This document shows, piece by piece, positions 1 through 7,128 of a stretch of DNA of 11,498 nucleotides (position 1 is its first letter; each line of letters begins with the position of its first letter). The notes under the pieces were generated by a model. It had not been told where the DNA came from, ran no database searches, and was given only the letters and a program-made list of their open reading frames with translations. The position numbers and the translations under genes were made by a program. Source of the DNA: Bacteroidota bacterium (GTDB taxonomy: Bacteria > Bacteroidota > Ignavibacteria > Ignavibacteriales > Melioribacteraceae); assembly GCA_021812745.1 (NCBI GenBank), contig JAKAMS010000048.1:1-11498 (forward strand). Direction: 5' to 3'.

Positions 1-985
1 CGGCACTCAGCCGCAAATTATTAAATGCACATTCAGCACGCTCTCTTAATAAGAATGATTCGGGATAAAAGTTCATTCTTCCGGTCTGTACTTTAGTCCA
101 TTCCAGAAGATTATCGAGTAATGCTAATACACCCCGACCCACACAATTAAGTTTTCCAGCATAATCTTTTATTTGTTCGGGTTTTAAAATCTCATAGTCT
201 GAATGCAAGATTTCTGCAAGAGTAAGTATAGGCTGGAAGGGACTTCTTAGATCGTGGGCTATAATGGAGTAGAGCATATTCCGGCTCTCATTCAATTGAT
301 TTAATTCTTCCGACTTAGCCAGTAATTCATTCTCAGCCGTTCGTCTTAATTTCAATTCATTTCTGATTTTGAAAACCAATGCTGTAAAGAAAGTAATAAT
401 AAAGCCAGCTAGAATTATTATGATGAAAGAATTTTTATTTATAAGAGATTCTAGTTCTCCAGACCCATTATAGAATACTCTTTCTTCTTCGCTGCTTATT
501 ATGCTAATGCGATTTTTGATTTTATCAAATAAGATTATTCCTTCCTTATTCGCTGATATATTTTTGTAATCGCTACTTATTTGATTTGATTTTTGTGCTC
601 TCAAGTTTTTTTGAAGGACAACCATAGCGTAAATATATTGTTGCAGCGTGTCAATATTTTTTTTATTTACTTCGCTATGGTCGGTAAATGTTTTTAAAGA
701 ATCTGTTTGTGACAAAAGAATAATGTTTAAGCTGTCTATAGTTTTTCCGGTTCGATAGGAGCGATCCCACACGTAATTTCTCTCTTCCATCTCCAATTGT
801 TGTACAATAGCATAAATCTCATTAAACTGTTTTTCGACATAAAATGATTTCTTGAACCATTCAGTATTCTCCATAAATTCGTTTTTGTTCTGAATAGCCA
901 ATAATCCAGCTAAGAATAGAATTAAGAAGGTAAACAGAAAGAAAAGGTTTAATCTATTCTCAATAGAAAAAATTTTACTGCTCAT
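1..985 (-). CDS. Membrane histidine kinase with CHASE3-like sensor (partial, C-terminus beyond window)
   Basis: This is a sensor histidine kinase cut by the left edge; 328 codons are visible and the frame stays open to base 2. The start ATG at 983-985 has a good ribosome site (GGAGGG, 9 nt upstream). Residues about 12-31 form a first membrane helix. About 150 residues of helical extracytoplasmic sequence follow, containing an E-E-R-N-Y-V stretch near residue 70 that resembles the CHASE3 fold. A second membrane helix lies near residues 184-204. A short coiled linker leads to the HisKA domain with phospho-acceptor H244 in an A-H-D-L-R-S-P box. The ATP-binding domain must lie outside the window. 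In the family, such kinases sense an extracytoplasmic or membrane signal and phosphorylate a response regulator. The CHASE3 assignment rests on layout and weak motif likeness; the kinase assignment is firm. The signal and partner are unknown. Confidence 0.85.
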   Translation of the reverse strand, partial: MSSKIFSIENRLNLFFLFTFLILFLAGLLAIQNKNEFMENTEWFKKSFYVEKQFNEIYAIVQQLEMEERNYVWDRSYRTGKTIDSLNIILLSQTDSLKTFTDHSEVNKKNIDTLQQYIYAMVVLQKNLRAQKSNQISSDYKNISANKEGIILFDKIKNRISIISSEEERVFYNGSGELESLINKNSFIIIILAGFIITFFTALVFKIRNELKLRRTAENELLAKSEELNQLNESRNMLYSIIAHDLRSPFQPILTLAEILHSDYEILKPEQIKDYAGKLNCVGRGVLALLDNLLEWTKVQTGRMNFYPESFLLRERAECAFNNLRLSA

Positions 986-1001
986 TTGATAATGCCCTCC
1001 G

Positions 1002-1014
1002 GTGCAGTCTGCAC
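1002..1014. promoter_or_regulatory. 13-bp dyad next to the kinase ribosome binding site
   Basis: GTGCAG and CTGCAC are perfect 6-bp inverted arms around one central base. On the minus strand the dyad ends right before the CGGAGGG ribosome site of the CHASE3-like kinase, 16 nt before its ATG. The single-base centre is too tight for an RNA hairpin loop, so a protein-binding operator fits better. Function is inferred from position and symmetry only. Confidence 0.35.
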
Positions 1015-1193
1015 ATCTTAGTGGATTATATAATTTCTATTAGAGCAGGTCGATGGGATAAATCTTCGTGGAACCTTTTATTAATATATACTTTTTTGAT
1101 AAAAAAAGGAATTATCGTCGCTAGTCAATGGTTCCCGATAGAACATTTTTATCCCTCTAATCGCTATAGCAATCCATAATCTGATCTTTCACA

Positions 1194-1253
1194 TTTACAA
1201 ATAGTCGTTTTCAGTTTCTTAACGACTATTCGCAATCAAAATGGTTTTGTAAA
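1194..1253. repeat. Nested inverted repeats between kinase genes
   Basis: AATAGTCGTT (1200-1209) and AACGACTATT (1221-1230) are a perfect 10-bp inverted pair with an 11-nt loop. A second perfect 8-bp pair, TTTACAAA (1194-1201) and TTTGTAAA (1246-1253), surrounds it and shares two bases with the inner left arm. The inner stem could end the PAS-PAS kinase transcript, which stops 137 nt upstream on the minus strand, but no T-run follows it. It could equally be a leader structure of the next kinase. Confidence 0.45.
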
Positions 1254-1366
1254 TTCGGCTGGCACAAAATTGATAGCAGGTCTGATAAGATTAAAAAAAG
1301 TTTAGATGAAATAGTAAATCACTATCAACCTCCTTTTAGTCTACTTATTCATAAATGAGAAAATGG

Positions 1367-2947
1367 TTAATTAGCATTTTTAATAAATGTTATTCTGAAT
1401 CTTGTACCTTCATTTTTTTTGCTCTCTACTTCAATCACAGCATTGTTCAGCTCACAATGTTTTTTTACAATAGCCAATCCCAATCCCGTTCCTTCAAATA
1501 ATCTTGAGTAGCTGTTATCTTCCTGTGAGAAGACAGCAAAAAGATAAGGGATATATTCCTCATTGATTCCGATTCCTGTATCGGCAACTTCAATAGTGAT
1601 CTGTTTTTTTTCGTTAAGATATAAGAGTGTTTCTATTTTTCCGGTAGATGTATACTTCAGCGCGTTACCTATTAGTTGATTGAAAATCTGATTCAGTCCA
1701 TATTTATCCGCTACAATTTTAGTATTGGATAATTTATTGGTAAGCGTGAATTCAATTTTTTTTCTTTCAGCTTTTTCACGGTAATTTTGATAAAGACCCT
1801 TAAAGAGATCATCCAGTAAATCAAATTCAGTTACCTCTTTTTCATAAGTCCCGGTTTGCAGTTGAGACATTTCAAGAATAAGGTTAATTGTACGTTGTAT
1901 TCTTTCTCCCTCCTCTTCTATTATTCTTATGCTATGATTTGTCTCGCTCGATTCTCCAAATTCGGATTCGTGTTTGAGCAAAGAAACCATATTGAGTATT
2001 ACATTTAATGGTGTCCGGATTTCATGTGACATGGTTGCAAGGAATTCTGCTTTCAGTTCCTCTATTTTTCTTCTCTTAATTGAAGCAGACATGTAAGCAT
2101 ATTCGGCATTTCTCTGATCGGTTAGATTGTGTACTATTACGTTATAATACGGTTCAAGTCCCTCATTAGTAACAACAACATTCGCCGTTTCCTTAAAGTA
2201 TGCAATGCTCCAATCCTTCTTGATCCATGCGGATTCATAATCTTTTACTTTTCCATTTGCTCTTAATAATTTTTTAAATTCCTCGCGTTTTTCGTGGTTG
2301 AGAACACAATACTCCTCAAAGTTACAGTCGGCAAAAGCATTAATGGAATCATATCCGAGCATATCTAAAAATATTTTATTCGCACTTTTTAGACTTCCGT
2401 CATAATAGACTTCATAATATCCGATCGAAGCATTTTGATAAATTTCTTGAGACAATTTATCCTTGTGAAGTAAGAAAAGATTCGGATTCATTTTTTCCGA
2501 TATATCTTTTATACAAACGTATCTTCCAATGAATTTATCTTGCTCGTCATAAACATTCTCACAAAAATGAGAAACCCATTTCACTTCACCGGTTTTTCTG
2601 ATAATTCTGAACTCATCCGAACAGAAGTTTATTCCCTGGGCTACCTTTTCTTCCTCGCCGACAAGAATTTCTAAATCTTTGGGATGGATTATTTTTTTTA
2701 GGAAATTTTGATCGTCTCCAAATTCTTCGGCATCATAACCGCTGATTAGTTTGCATGCCGGAGAGATAAAGCTAATTTTTGACTCCGGGTTTATCCAACA
2801 AATCCAATCCTCGGAGAATTCAGCAATCAATTTGAAAAATTGTTCTCTGCATGATGAACAATTTAACTTAGGATCAAACTCGTTTATTGAGTGACGGAAA
2901 TTGCGTGTATAGTCTTCAAATACGCGCTGTGTGCTTTCTTCTTGCAT
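1367..2947 (-). CDS. Soluble PAS-PAS sensor histidine kinase
   Basis: A 526-residue sensor kinase with no membrane segment, so it probably acts in the cytoplasm. A first PAS domain spans about residues 36-150 and ends in the usual I-K-D-I-S-E-K hinge. A second, more diverged PAS spans about 160-280. HisKA has acceptor H308 in M-S-H-E-I-R-T-P. The ATPase domain shows an N-box Q-L-I-G-N-A near 424-429, D-T-G-I-G at 456-460 and G-T-G-L-G-L at 486-491. No receiver domain is fused. C30 and C33 form a C-x-x-C just before PAS1, a possible redox or metal feature. I chose the ATG at 2945-2947 because AGGAG lies 8 nt upstream; an in-frame ATG ten codons earlier (to 2977) has no ribosome site. It lies 206 nt downstream of the LytTR regulator gene on the same strand. 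The ligand and partner are unknown. Confidence 0.9.
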   Translation of the reverse strand: MQEESTQRVFEDYTRNFRHSINEFDPKLNCSSCREQFFKLIAEFSEDWICWINPESKISFISPACKLISGYDAEEFGDDQNFLKKIIHPKDLEILVGEEEKVAQGINFCSDEFRIIRKTGEVKWVSHFCENVYDEQDKFIGRYVCIKDISEKMNPNLFLLHKDKLSQEIYQNASIGYYEVYYDGSLKSANKIFLDMLGYDSINAFADCNFEEYCVLNHEKREEFKKLLRANGKVKDYESAWIKKDWSIAYFKETANVVVTNEGLEPYYNVIVHNLTDQRNAEYAYMSASIKRRKIEELKAEFLATMSHEIRTPLNVILNMVSLLKHESEFGESSETNHSIRIIEEEGERIQRTINLILEMSQLQTGTYEKEVTEFDLLDDLFKGLYQNYREKAERKKIEFTLTNKLSNTKIVADKYGLNQIFNQLIGNALKYTSTGKIETLLYLNEKKQITIEVADTGIGINEEYIPYLFAVFSQEDNSYSRLFEGTGLGLAIVKKHCELNNAVIEVESKKNEGTRFRITFIKNAN

Positions 2948-3001
2948 AAATGATTCTCCTAGCCCTATCGGGATCATTTTGTAATTAGAAATCGAAAAAG
3001 A

Positions 3002-3059
3002 AGTGGAATTGAAAATTTTTAAAATTCCTCACAGCCATAAGGATATTTTCAATTCCACT
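3002..3059. repeat. Perfect 15-bp inverted repeat upstream of the PAS-PAS kinase
   Basis: AGTGGAATTGAAAAT (3002-3016) is exactly mirrored by ATTTTCAATTCCACT (3045-3059), with a 28-nt spacer. In the minus-strand RNA it would form a long AT-rich hairpin whose foot lies 55 nt before the kinase start codon and 95 nt after the stop of the regulator gene. It may end or process the regulator transcript, or act as a leader structure or paired operator for the kinase. No T-run follows on the minus strand, which argues against a simple terminator. Confidence 0.55.
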
Positions 3060-3153
3060 AAGAGGGTGTGTGCAAAAGTAATTTTCGGGGTTCATTTTGG
3101 TAAGAGATAAGAGACGAGCGATTAAATAATACGACTAACGATATCCGAACAGT

Positions 3154-3960
3154 TTATTTAAATATTTTTTTAATTCTATTACTATACCGTTGACTTACTT
3201 CGAGTTTTTTACTGATACTTTTCATGAAGATTGAAAATCTATTGCTGCTCAAAGGTTCTATTTTTTCAACAAAGTTAAGGTTTATCAACGTTTGCCTATG
3301 TATTCGAAGAAATTGATCTGTGGGTAATGTCTTCACCCAATAGATCATCGGTTTCCGCATTAAAAACTTTTTATCATCAGTTAAATAGATGCGTGTATAA
3401 TCCTTAAGACTTCTGATGAAGAGAATATTTTTAACAAAATAAAAACCGGGATTTTTTCTATCATTAATGAAAATATGGTCATCATATTTCAATTCAGTTT
3501 GAATATGATCAATTCCCTTATTACTCTTTTGAGCAGTAATTATATTTACCCTATTATTATTTGATGAGCTATTTAAACTCACCAATATTTTTGATCTTTT
3601 CCTTAATTGCGTATTGATAGCTTTGAGCAGCTCATCGTTAGTAAAGGGTTTGGTTATATAATCATCAGCACCAATTGTCATCCCTTTTCGTAAGTCATCT
3701 CTTTGCGTTTTCGCAGTAAGATAGATGAAGATGGGCATCATTTTTTCTTCTAATTTTTTTAATTCAGATAGGAGCTTGTAACCGCTAATATCCGGAAGCA
3801 TGATATCACAAAGAATTATATCAGGTTTTTCTTCAATGATCATCTTTAATCCTCTGTCGCCGTAATGAGCACAAATGACATCATAACCAAGCTCTTTTAG
3901 CAGAAGAAAAAGATTATCTGCTAAATCAACATTATCCTCTATGATCAGAATTTTATACAT
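3154..3960 (-). CDS. Response regulator with LytTR DNA-binding domain
   Basis: A 268-residue transcription regulator. The receiver spans about residues 1-120 with acidic pocket E8-D9, phospho-acceptor D52 (C-D-I-M-L-P-D), T82 and K104. A linker of about 45 polar residues, rich in Ser and Asn, leads to a LytTR domain at about 170-268, with the typical F-L-R-I-H-R-Q-T-L-I-N core and the E-V-S-Q-R-Y end. LytTR regulators bind DNA as dimers on paired direct repeats. The ATG at 3960 follows the stop of the short kinase by 8 nt, so the two are an operon and probable partners. The pairing is unusual: LytTR regulators more often sit with kinases of the LytS/His_kinase type, whereas this partner is HisKA-type. 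The receiver also resembles OmpR or hybrid-kinase receivers. Targets are unknown. Confidence 0.92.
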   Translation of the reverse strand: MYKILIIEDNVDLADNLFLLLKELGYDVICAHYGDRGLKMIIEEKPDIILCDIMLPDISGYKLLSELKKLEEKMMPIFIYLTAKTQRDDLRKGMTIGADDYITKPFTNDELLKAINTQLRKRSKILVSLNSSSNNNRVNIITAQKSNKGIDHIQTELKYDDHIFINDRKNPGFYFVKNILFIRSLKDYTRIYLTDDKKFLMRKPMIYWVKTLPTDQFLRIHRQTLINLNFVEKIEPLSSNRFSIFMKSISKKLEVSQRYSNRIKKIFK

Positions 3961-3968
3961 ACTTGCTT

Positions 3969-4709
3969 TTAATCTCTAATTCTTAATTTAAATTCAGTAC
4001 CTTCATTTAATTTGCTTGTACATTCAATTCTACCGCTATGCATTTTTGTTAAATTTTTTACAATTGTTAGTCCAAGACCTACGCCTGGAATATTCCCGCT
4101 GTTTCTTCCGCGAAAAAAGGGTTGAAATAATTTTTCAAGATCATTTTTATTAATGCCAATTCCTTCATCACGCACTAAAAATTCAATCCATCTTTTATTC
4201 CGGTTTACATCAATTTTAATTTGCCCGCCTTGCGGAGAAAATTTAATCGCGTTGTTTATCAGGTTTAAGAGAATTTGTTTAATTATAAAACCGTCGCATC
4301 TAATTTCCTTTAATCCAGGTTCAATGCTTACCCCGATTAGATGGGAATCGCTTATATTCACAACTACTTCATCAAGTAATTCGTTCATTAATTTTTTTAA
4401 ATCAATCCTCTTAAAATTTGGCGTCTCTTTTAGCAAATTGTATCTATATAAAGTTGTGATTTTTTCTAAAGTTTCAGTCAAAGAAATTATTGATCGTTTT
4501 ATCTTTTCTATTATTTCCTGCTGTCTGGCAGTGTTTCCCTTTTTGATATAAAACTCCAGTAATTCCACAGAACTTTGGAGTGTTGAAAGCGGTGTACGAA
4601 ATTGATGCGAAGTTGAAGAGATAAATTCTGACTGCAATTTTTTAAATCTTATATTATCGCGGTTTGTCTTCTTACCTATTATTTTTTCTTTTTTTATCCC
4701 TGGTAACAT
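3969..4709 (-). CDS. Short cytosolic histidine kinase without sensor domain
   Basis: A 246-residue kinase that is almost only catalytic core. After about 25 basic residues, HisKA begins with acceptor H35 in S-H-Q-F-R-T-P. The ATPase domain has an N-box N-L-I-N-N-A at 149-154, D-E-G-I-G-I at 181-186, an F-box near 195-201 and G-V-G-L-G-L at 209-214. No PAS, membrane helix or other input domain is present. An in-frame stop lies about 30 nt upstream of the ATG, so the frame gives no longer N-terminus. GGAAG lies 10 nt before the ATG. It is 8 nt from the LytTR regulator gene and probably phosphorylates that protein. Signal input may come through a partner protein or another kinase nearby. Loss of an ancestral N-terminal sensor is possible, but no clear remnant was seen upstream. 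Confidence 0.9.
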   Translation of the reverse strand: MLPGIKKEKIIGKKTNRDNIRFKKLQSEFISSTSHQFRTPLSTLQSSVELLEFYIKKGNTARQQEIIEKIKRSIISLTETLEKITTLYRYNLLKETPNFKRIDLKKLMNELLDEVVVNISDSHLIGVSIEPGLKEIRCDGFIIKQILLNLINNAIKFSPQGGQIKIDVNRNKRWIEFLVRDEGIGINKNDLEKLFQPFFRGRNSGNIPGVGLGLTIVKNLTKMHSGRIECTSKLNEGTEFKLRIRD

Positions 4710-5030
4710 TTTAATATTTCTTCCGGTTATTTTTTAAATGAGTCTTTTCTCCATAGGCGTCTAATGAGACAAAGCAACGCCCACATTCATTCCGAATTAA
4801 CAGTTAAAGTGTAATATCTGAATATTTGAGATCAGCAGTGAAATTGAAGGCCGCAAGTTTTAGGGTATTAATTATAGACCTTCCCAAGAAGCAGTTATAA
4901 ATTAAAGTTTAGATTGAATAACAACAAGATAAAAAAGAATGGATTTTTATTAGATTATAGAACCTTTAGTTGTGGCATTATTAAAACTGAGCCGCAAAAA
5001 ACAATTGTTTTTATAACGGGAATTAGCCAG
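4710..5030. other. Intergenic leader of the kinase-regulator pair
   Basis: This is 321 AT-rich bases between argS and the short kinase, both on the minus strand. It should hold the end of the argS transcript and the promoter of the kinase-regulator pair. The only clear structure is the palindrome at 4997-5012. No TAnnTTTG promoter element was seen on the minus strand. Short open stretches, including one of about 30 codons reading through a C-G-R-C motif and ending 3 nt before the kinase ATG, have no start codon or ribosome site and are not called. Confidence 0.55.
4997..5012 (-). terminator. AT-rich palindrome after argS, possible transcript end
   Basis: AAAAACAATTGTTTTT is a perfect 16-bp palindrome beginning 18 nt past the argS stop. 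In either strand it gives an A-rich arm followed by a T-run, the simplest form of a bidirectional intrinsic terminator. It has almost no GC stem, and the symmetric centre would need a loop carved out of the stem, so termination strength is doubtful. Confidence 0.3.
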
Positions 5031-6659
5031 TTACATCTTGTCCGGTGCGCCAACGCCTAGAATGGATAGTCCGTTTCTGATAACAGTCTGAACAGCAATG
5101 CAAAGCGCAATACGAGCTTCGGCTAAATTCTTTTCACTACCGATTATTCTGCATTCGGTATAAAATCTGTGGAAAAGTGCCGCAAGCTCTTCAAGGTAAA
5201 TTGTAATCCGGTGAGTCTCATAATTCTCGGCACTATAAATAACATCTTCGGGAAACTCGAAAAGCTTTTTGAGAAGATTCTGTTCTTCTTTAGTTGAAAG
5301 CAAATCCAAATTTTCCAAAGATGGATTTAATCCCTCTTCAACAGTCATCCTTAATATCGAAGAAATTCTAGCATGGGCATATTGCAGATAGAAAACTGGA
5401 TTTTCATCTGATTGTTTCTTCGCCAGATCGAGATCAAAATTCAAATGGCTGGTGATACTTCTCATATTAAAGAAGTAACGAACAACATCGCTTCCCACTT
5501 CATCAATCAGTTCGTCAAGTGTAATGTAATTAGCTTTACGTGTGGACATTTTAACAACTTCACCTTTTTCCATAATCGTAACAAACTGGTGAATTAGAAC
5601 TTTCACTTTATCTGAGTCATAGCCAAGGGCACGCAAACCTGCAAGCACATCTGGATATGTAGCATTGTGATCCGAGCCGAAAAGATCAATCATAAGATCA
5701 TAACCGCGCTCATATTTAGTAATGTGGTACGCAATATCCGGCAGACGGTATGTGGGTTCGCCTGTGGATTTCACAATTACTTTATCATTTTCGTTACCGA
5801 GTTCGGATAATTTTAACCAAACAGCTCCCTCGTTTTCATAAGAAAGATCTTTCTTCTTGAATTCTGCTAATAGGGAATTAATCTTTCCTTCTTCATATAA
5901 AACATGTTCGTTGTAAAAATTTTTCATGCGGATCTGAATCCGCCCCAGCGTTTTGATGATATCACCGAATATTTCTTTCTCTGCCGCTTGCTTAAAAACA
6001 CCTTCAGCATTTTCATTAAGAAATTTTTCGCCACTCTCATTTTTTAGTTTTGCAGCAATCTCTTTTATATATTCGCCTTGGTAGTAATCATCGGGAAATT
6101 CAATTTTCTGACCTAGTAATTCCAGATAACGCAAGCGGACAGAATCACCAAGAACACGCATTTGCCTTCCGGCATTATTGAAATAATATTCACGGTCAAC
6201 CGAATAACCGATCCATTCAAGCATATTTGCTACTGTATCTCCAACAACTGCGTTTCGACCATGTCCTACGGTAAGCGGTCCGGTTGGATTTGCCGAGACA
6301 AACTCTACCATTGCTTTTTTACCGGAATATTTTTTTGATTTCCCAAAATTTTCTTTATGCTGAAATATTTCTTTAACAATTTGCGTGTTAAATGACTGAG
6401 TAAAATAAAAATTAATAAAGCCCGGACCGGCTATTTCAACTTTTTCAATTATGCTCTTGTCAAAATCGAGAGAATAGATAATTTCTTTTGCAATATCTTG
6501 CGGTTTCAGTTTCAGTTTCTTTGCAAGAATCATAGCAGCGTTAGTAGCATAATCGCCGTGCCCTTTTTGACTTGGGACAGTAAATACAAGATCAACTTCT
6601 TTTAAGTAAGAAAGCTTCGTTTCTGTTTTCTTAAAAAGATCTATTAAGTAATTTTTCAA
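5031..6659 (-). CDS. argS: Arginyl-tRNA synthetase
   Basis: ArgS, a class I synthetase of 542 residues, activates arginine with ATP and loads it on tRNA-Arg in the cytoplasm. The N-terminal tRNA-contact domain shows K-G-H-G-D-Y-A-T-N at about 32-40. The catalytic core has A-N-P-T-G-P-L-T-V-G-H-G-R with the HIGH-like V-G-H-G at 131-134, and the second signature is K-M-S-T-R at 370-374. The C-terminal helical (DALR) domain runs from about 425 and ends G-V-G-A-P-D-K-M. Length is near the usual 550-580 residues of the family. The start is TTG at 6657-6659: an in-frame stop (TAA) directly precedes it, GGAG lies 5 nt upstream, and the next ATG would remove the N-terminal domain. It follows rsfS by 23 nt and is probably co-transcribed with it. 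Confidence 0.97.
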   Translation of the reverse strand: MKNYLIDLFKKTETKLSYLKEVDLVFTVPSQKGHGDYATNAAMILAKKLKLKPQDIAKEIIYSLDFDKSIIEKVEIAGPGFINFYFTQSFNTQIVKEIFQHKENFGKSKKYSGKKAMVEFVSANPTGPLTVGHGRNAVVGDTVANMLEWIGYSVDREYYFNNAGRQMRVLGDSVRLRYLELLGQKIEFPDDYYQGEYIKEIAAKLKNESGEKFLNENAEGVFKQAAEKEIFGDIIKTLGRIQIRMKNFYNEHVLYEEGKINSLLAEFKKKDLSYENEGAVWLKLSELGNENDKVIVKSTGEPTYRLPDIAYHITKYERGYDLMIDLFGSDHNATYPDVLAGLRALGYDSDKVKVLIHQFVTIMEKGEVVKMSTRKANYITLDELIDEVGSDVVRYFFNMRSITSHLNFDLDLAKKQSDENPVFYLQYAHARISSILRMTVEEGLNPSLENLDLLSTKEEQNLLKKLFEFPEDVIYSAENYETHRITIYLEELAALFHRFYTECRIIGSEKNLAEARIALCIAVQTVIRNGLSILGVGAPDKM

Positions 6660-6682
6660 TTATTCTCCGGAATTAATAAAGA

Positions 6683-7033
6683 CTACTCTTCATTCTTGAT
6701 TTTAATAACGGGCGCATCGCCCCAAAGTTTTTCCAAATTATAATAGCTTCTAGCATCTGCTTTGAAGACGTGAACAATTACGTCAAAGTAATCCAGAATA
6801 ACCCAATTCAAAGTCTCAAATCCCTCTTTGTGAAAACATCTGATTCCTTTATTGTGAAGTTGTTCGTCAACCTCATCGGCAATAGCTTTTACCTGCCTGT
6901 CAGCATCGGCTGAACATACAATAAAGCAATCTGCAATACCGGAAAGTTTTCGAAGATCAAGGATGTTTATGTCGAAACCTTTTTTTGATTTGATGATTTC
7001 TGCAATCATCTTTGAAAATTTTAATGAATCCAA
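6683..7033 (-). CDS. rsfS: Ribosomal silencing factor RsfS
   Basis: A 116-residue member of the RsfS/YbeB/Iojap family, which binds ribosomal protein L14 on the large subunit and blocks subunit joining when nutrients are short. The family pattern is clear: D-I-N-I-L-D-L-R near residue 21, I-A-D-C-F-I-V near 33, the W-V-I-L-D-Y-F-D-V-I-V-H-V-F core near 77-90, and Y-Y-N-L-E-K-L-W-G-D-A near 97-107. The start is TTG at 7031-7033, with GAGG 5 nt upstream and an in-frame TAA immediately before it. An ATG at codon 9 lacks a ribosome site. It lies between a LytR_C-domain gene and argS; association of LytR-type genes with rsfS is seen in several phyla. Confidence 0.95.
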   Translation of the reverse strand: MDSLKFSKMIAEIIKSKKGFDINILDLRKLSGIADCFIVCSADADRQVKAIADEVDEQLHNKGIRCFHKEGFETLNWVILDYFDVIVHVFKADARSYYNLEKLWGDAPVIKIKNEE

Positions 7034-7128
7034 TTACGCCTCTTTTCCTTAACTAATTAATTGAAGTTGTTTCTAAATCTAAAAAAATCAACCACATCAA
7101 CAGTCATATTCAAAATTTGAGCAGTTGA

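Larger units (their letters stand above)
986..1366. other. Long intergenic region between two kinase genes
   Basis: This is 381 bases without a convincing gene. It should serve as leader or promoter of the CHASE3-like kinase and as trailer of the PAS-PAS kinase. It holds a 13-bp dyad at 1002-1014, nested inverted repeats at 1194-1253, and an unattached ribosome-binding-like GGAGG at 1329-1333 on the minus strand. No match to the Bacteroidota -7 element TAnnTTTG was seen on the minus strand here, so the promoter of the downstream kinase was not located. Confidence 0.6.

Noticed and set aside
3073..3080. TACTTTTG on the minus strand as a promoter for the PAS-PAS kinase
   Set aside because: It fits the -7 consensus TAnnTTTG, but no TTTG-like -33 element occurs at the right distance upstream.
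4153..4551. 132-codon open frame on the plus strand, antisense to the short kinase
   Set aside because: It lies wholly inside a kinase with full catalytic motifs, has no ribosome site, and its product looks like reverse-strand translation.
4710..4806. Open stretch reading N-E-C-G-R-C-F on the minus strand before the short kinase, a possible lost sensor domain
   Set aside because: It is in a different frame from the kinase, has no start codon or ribosome site, and spans only about 30 codons.
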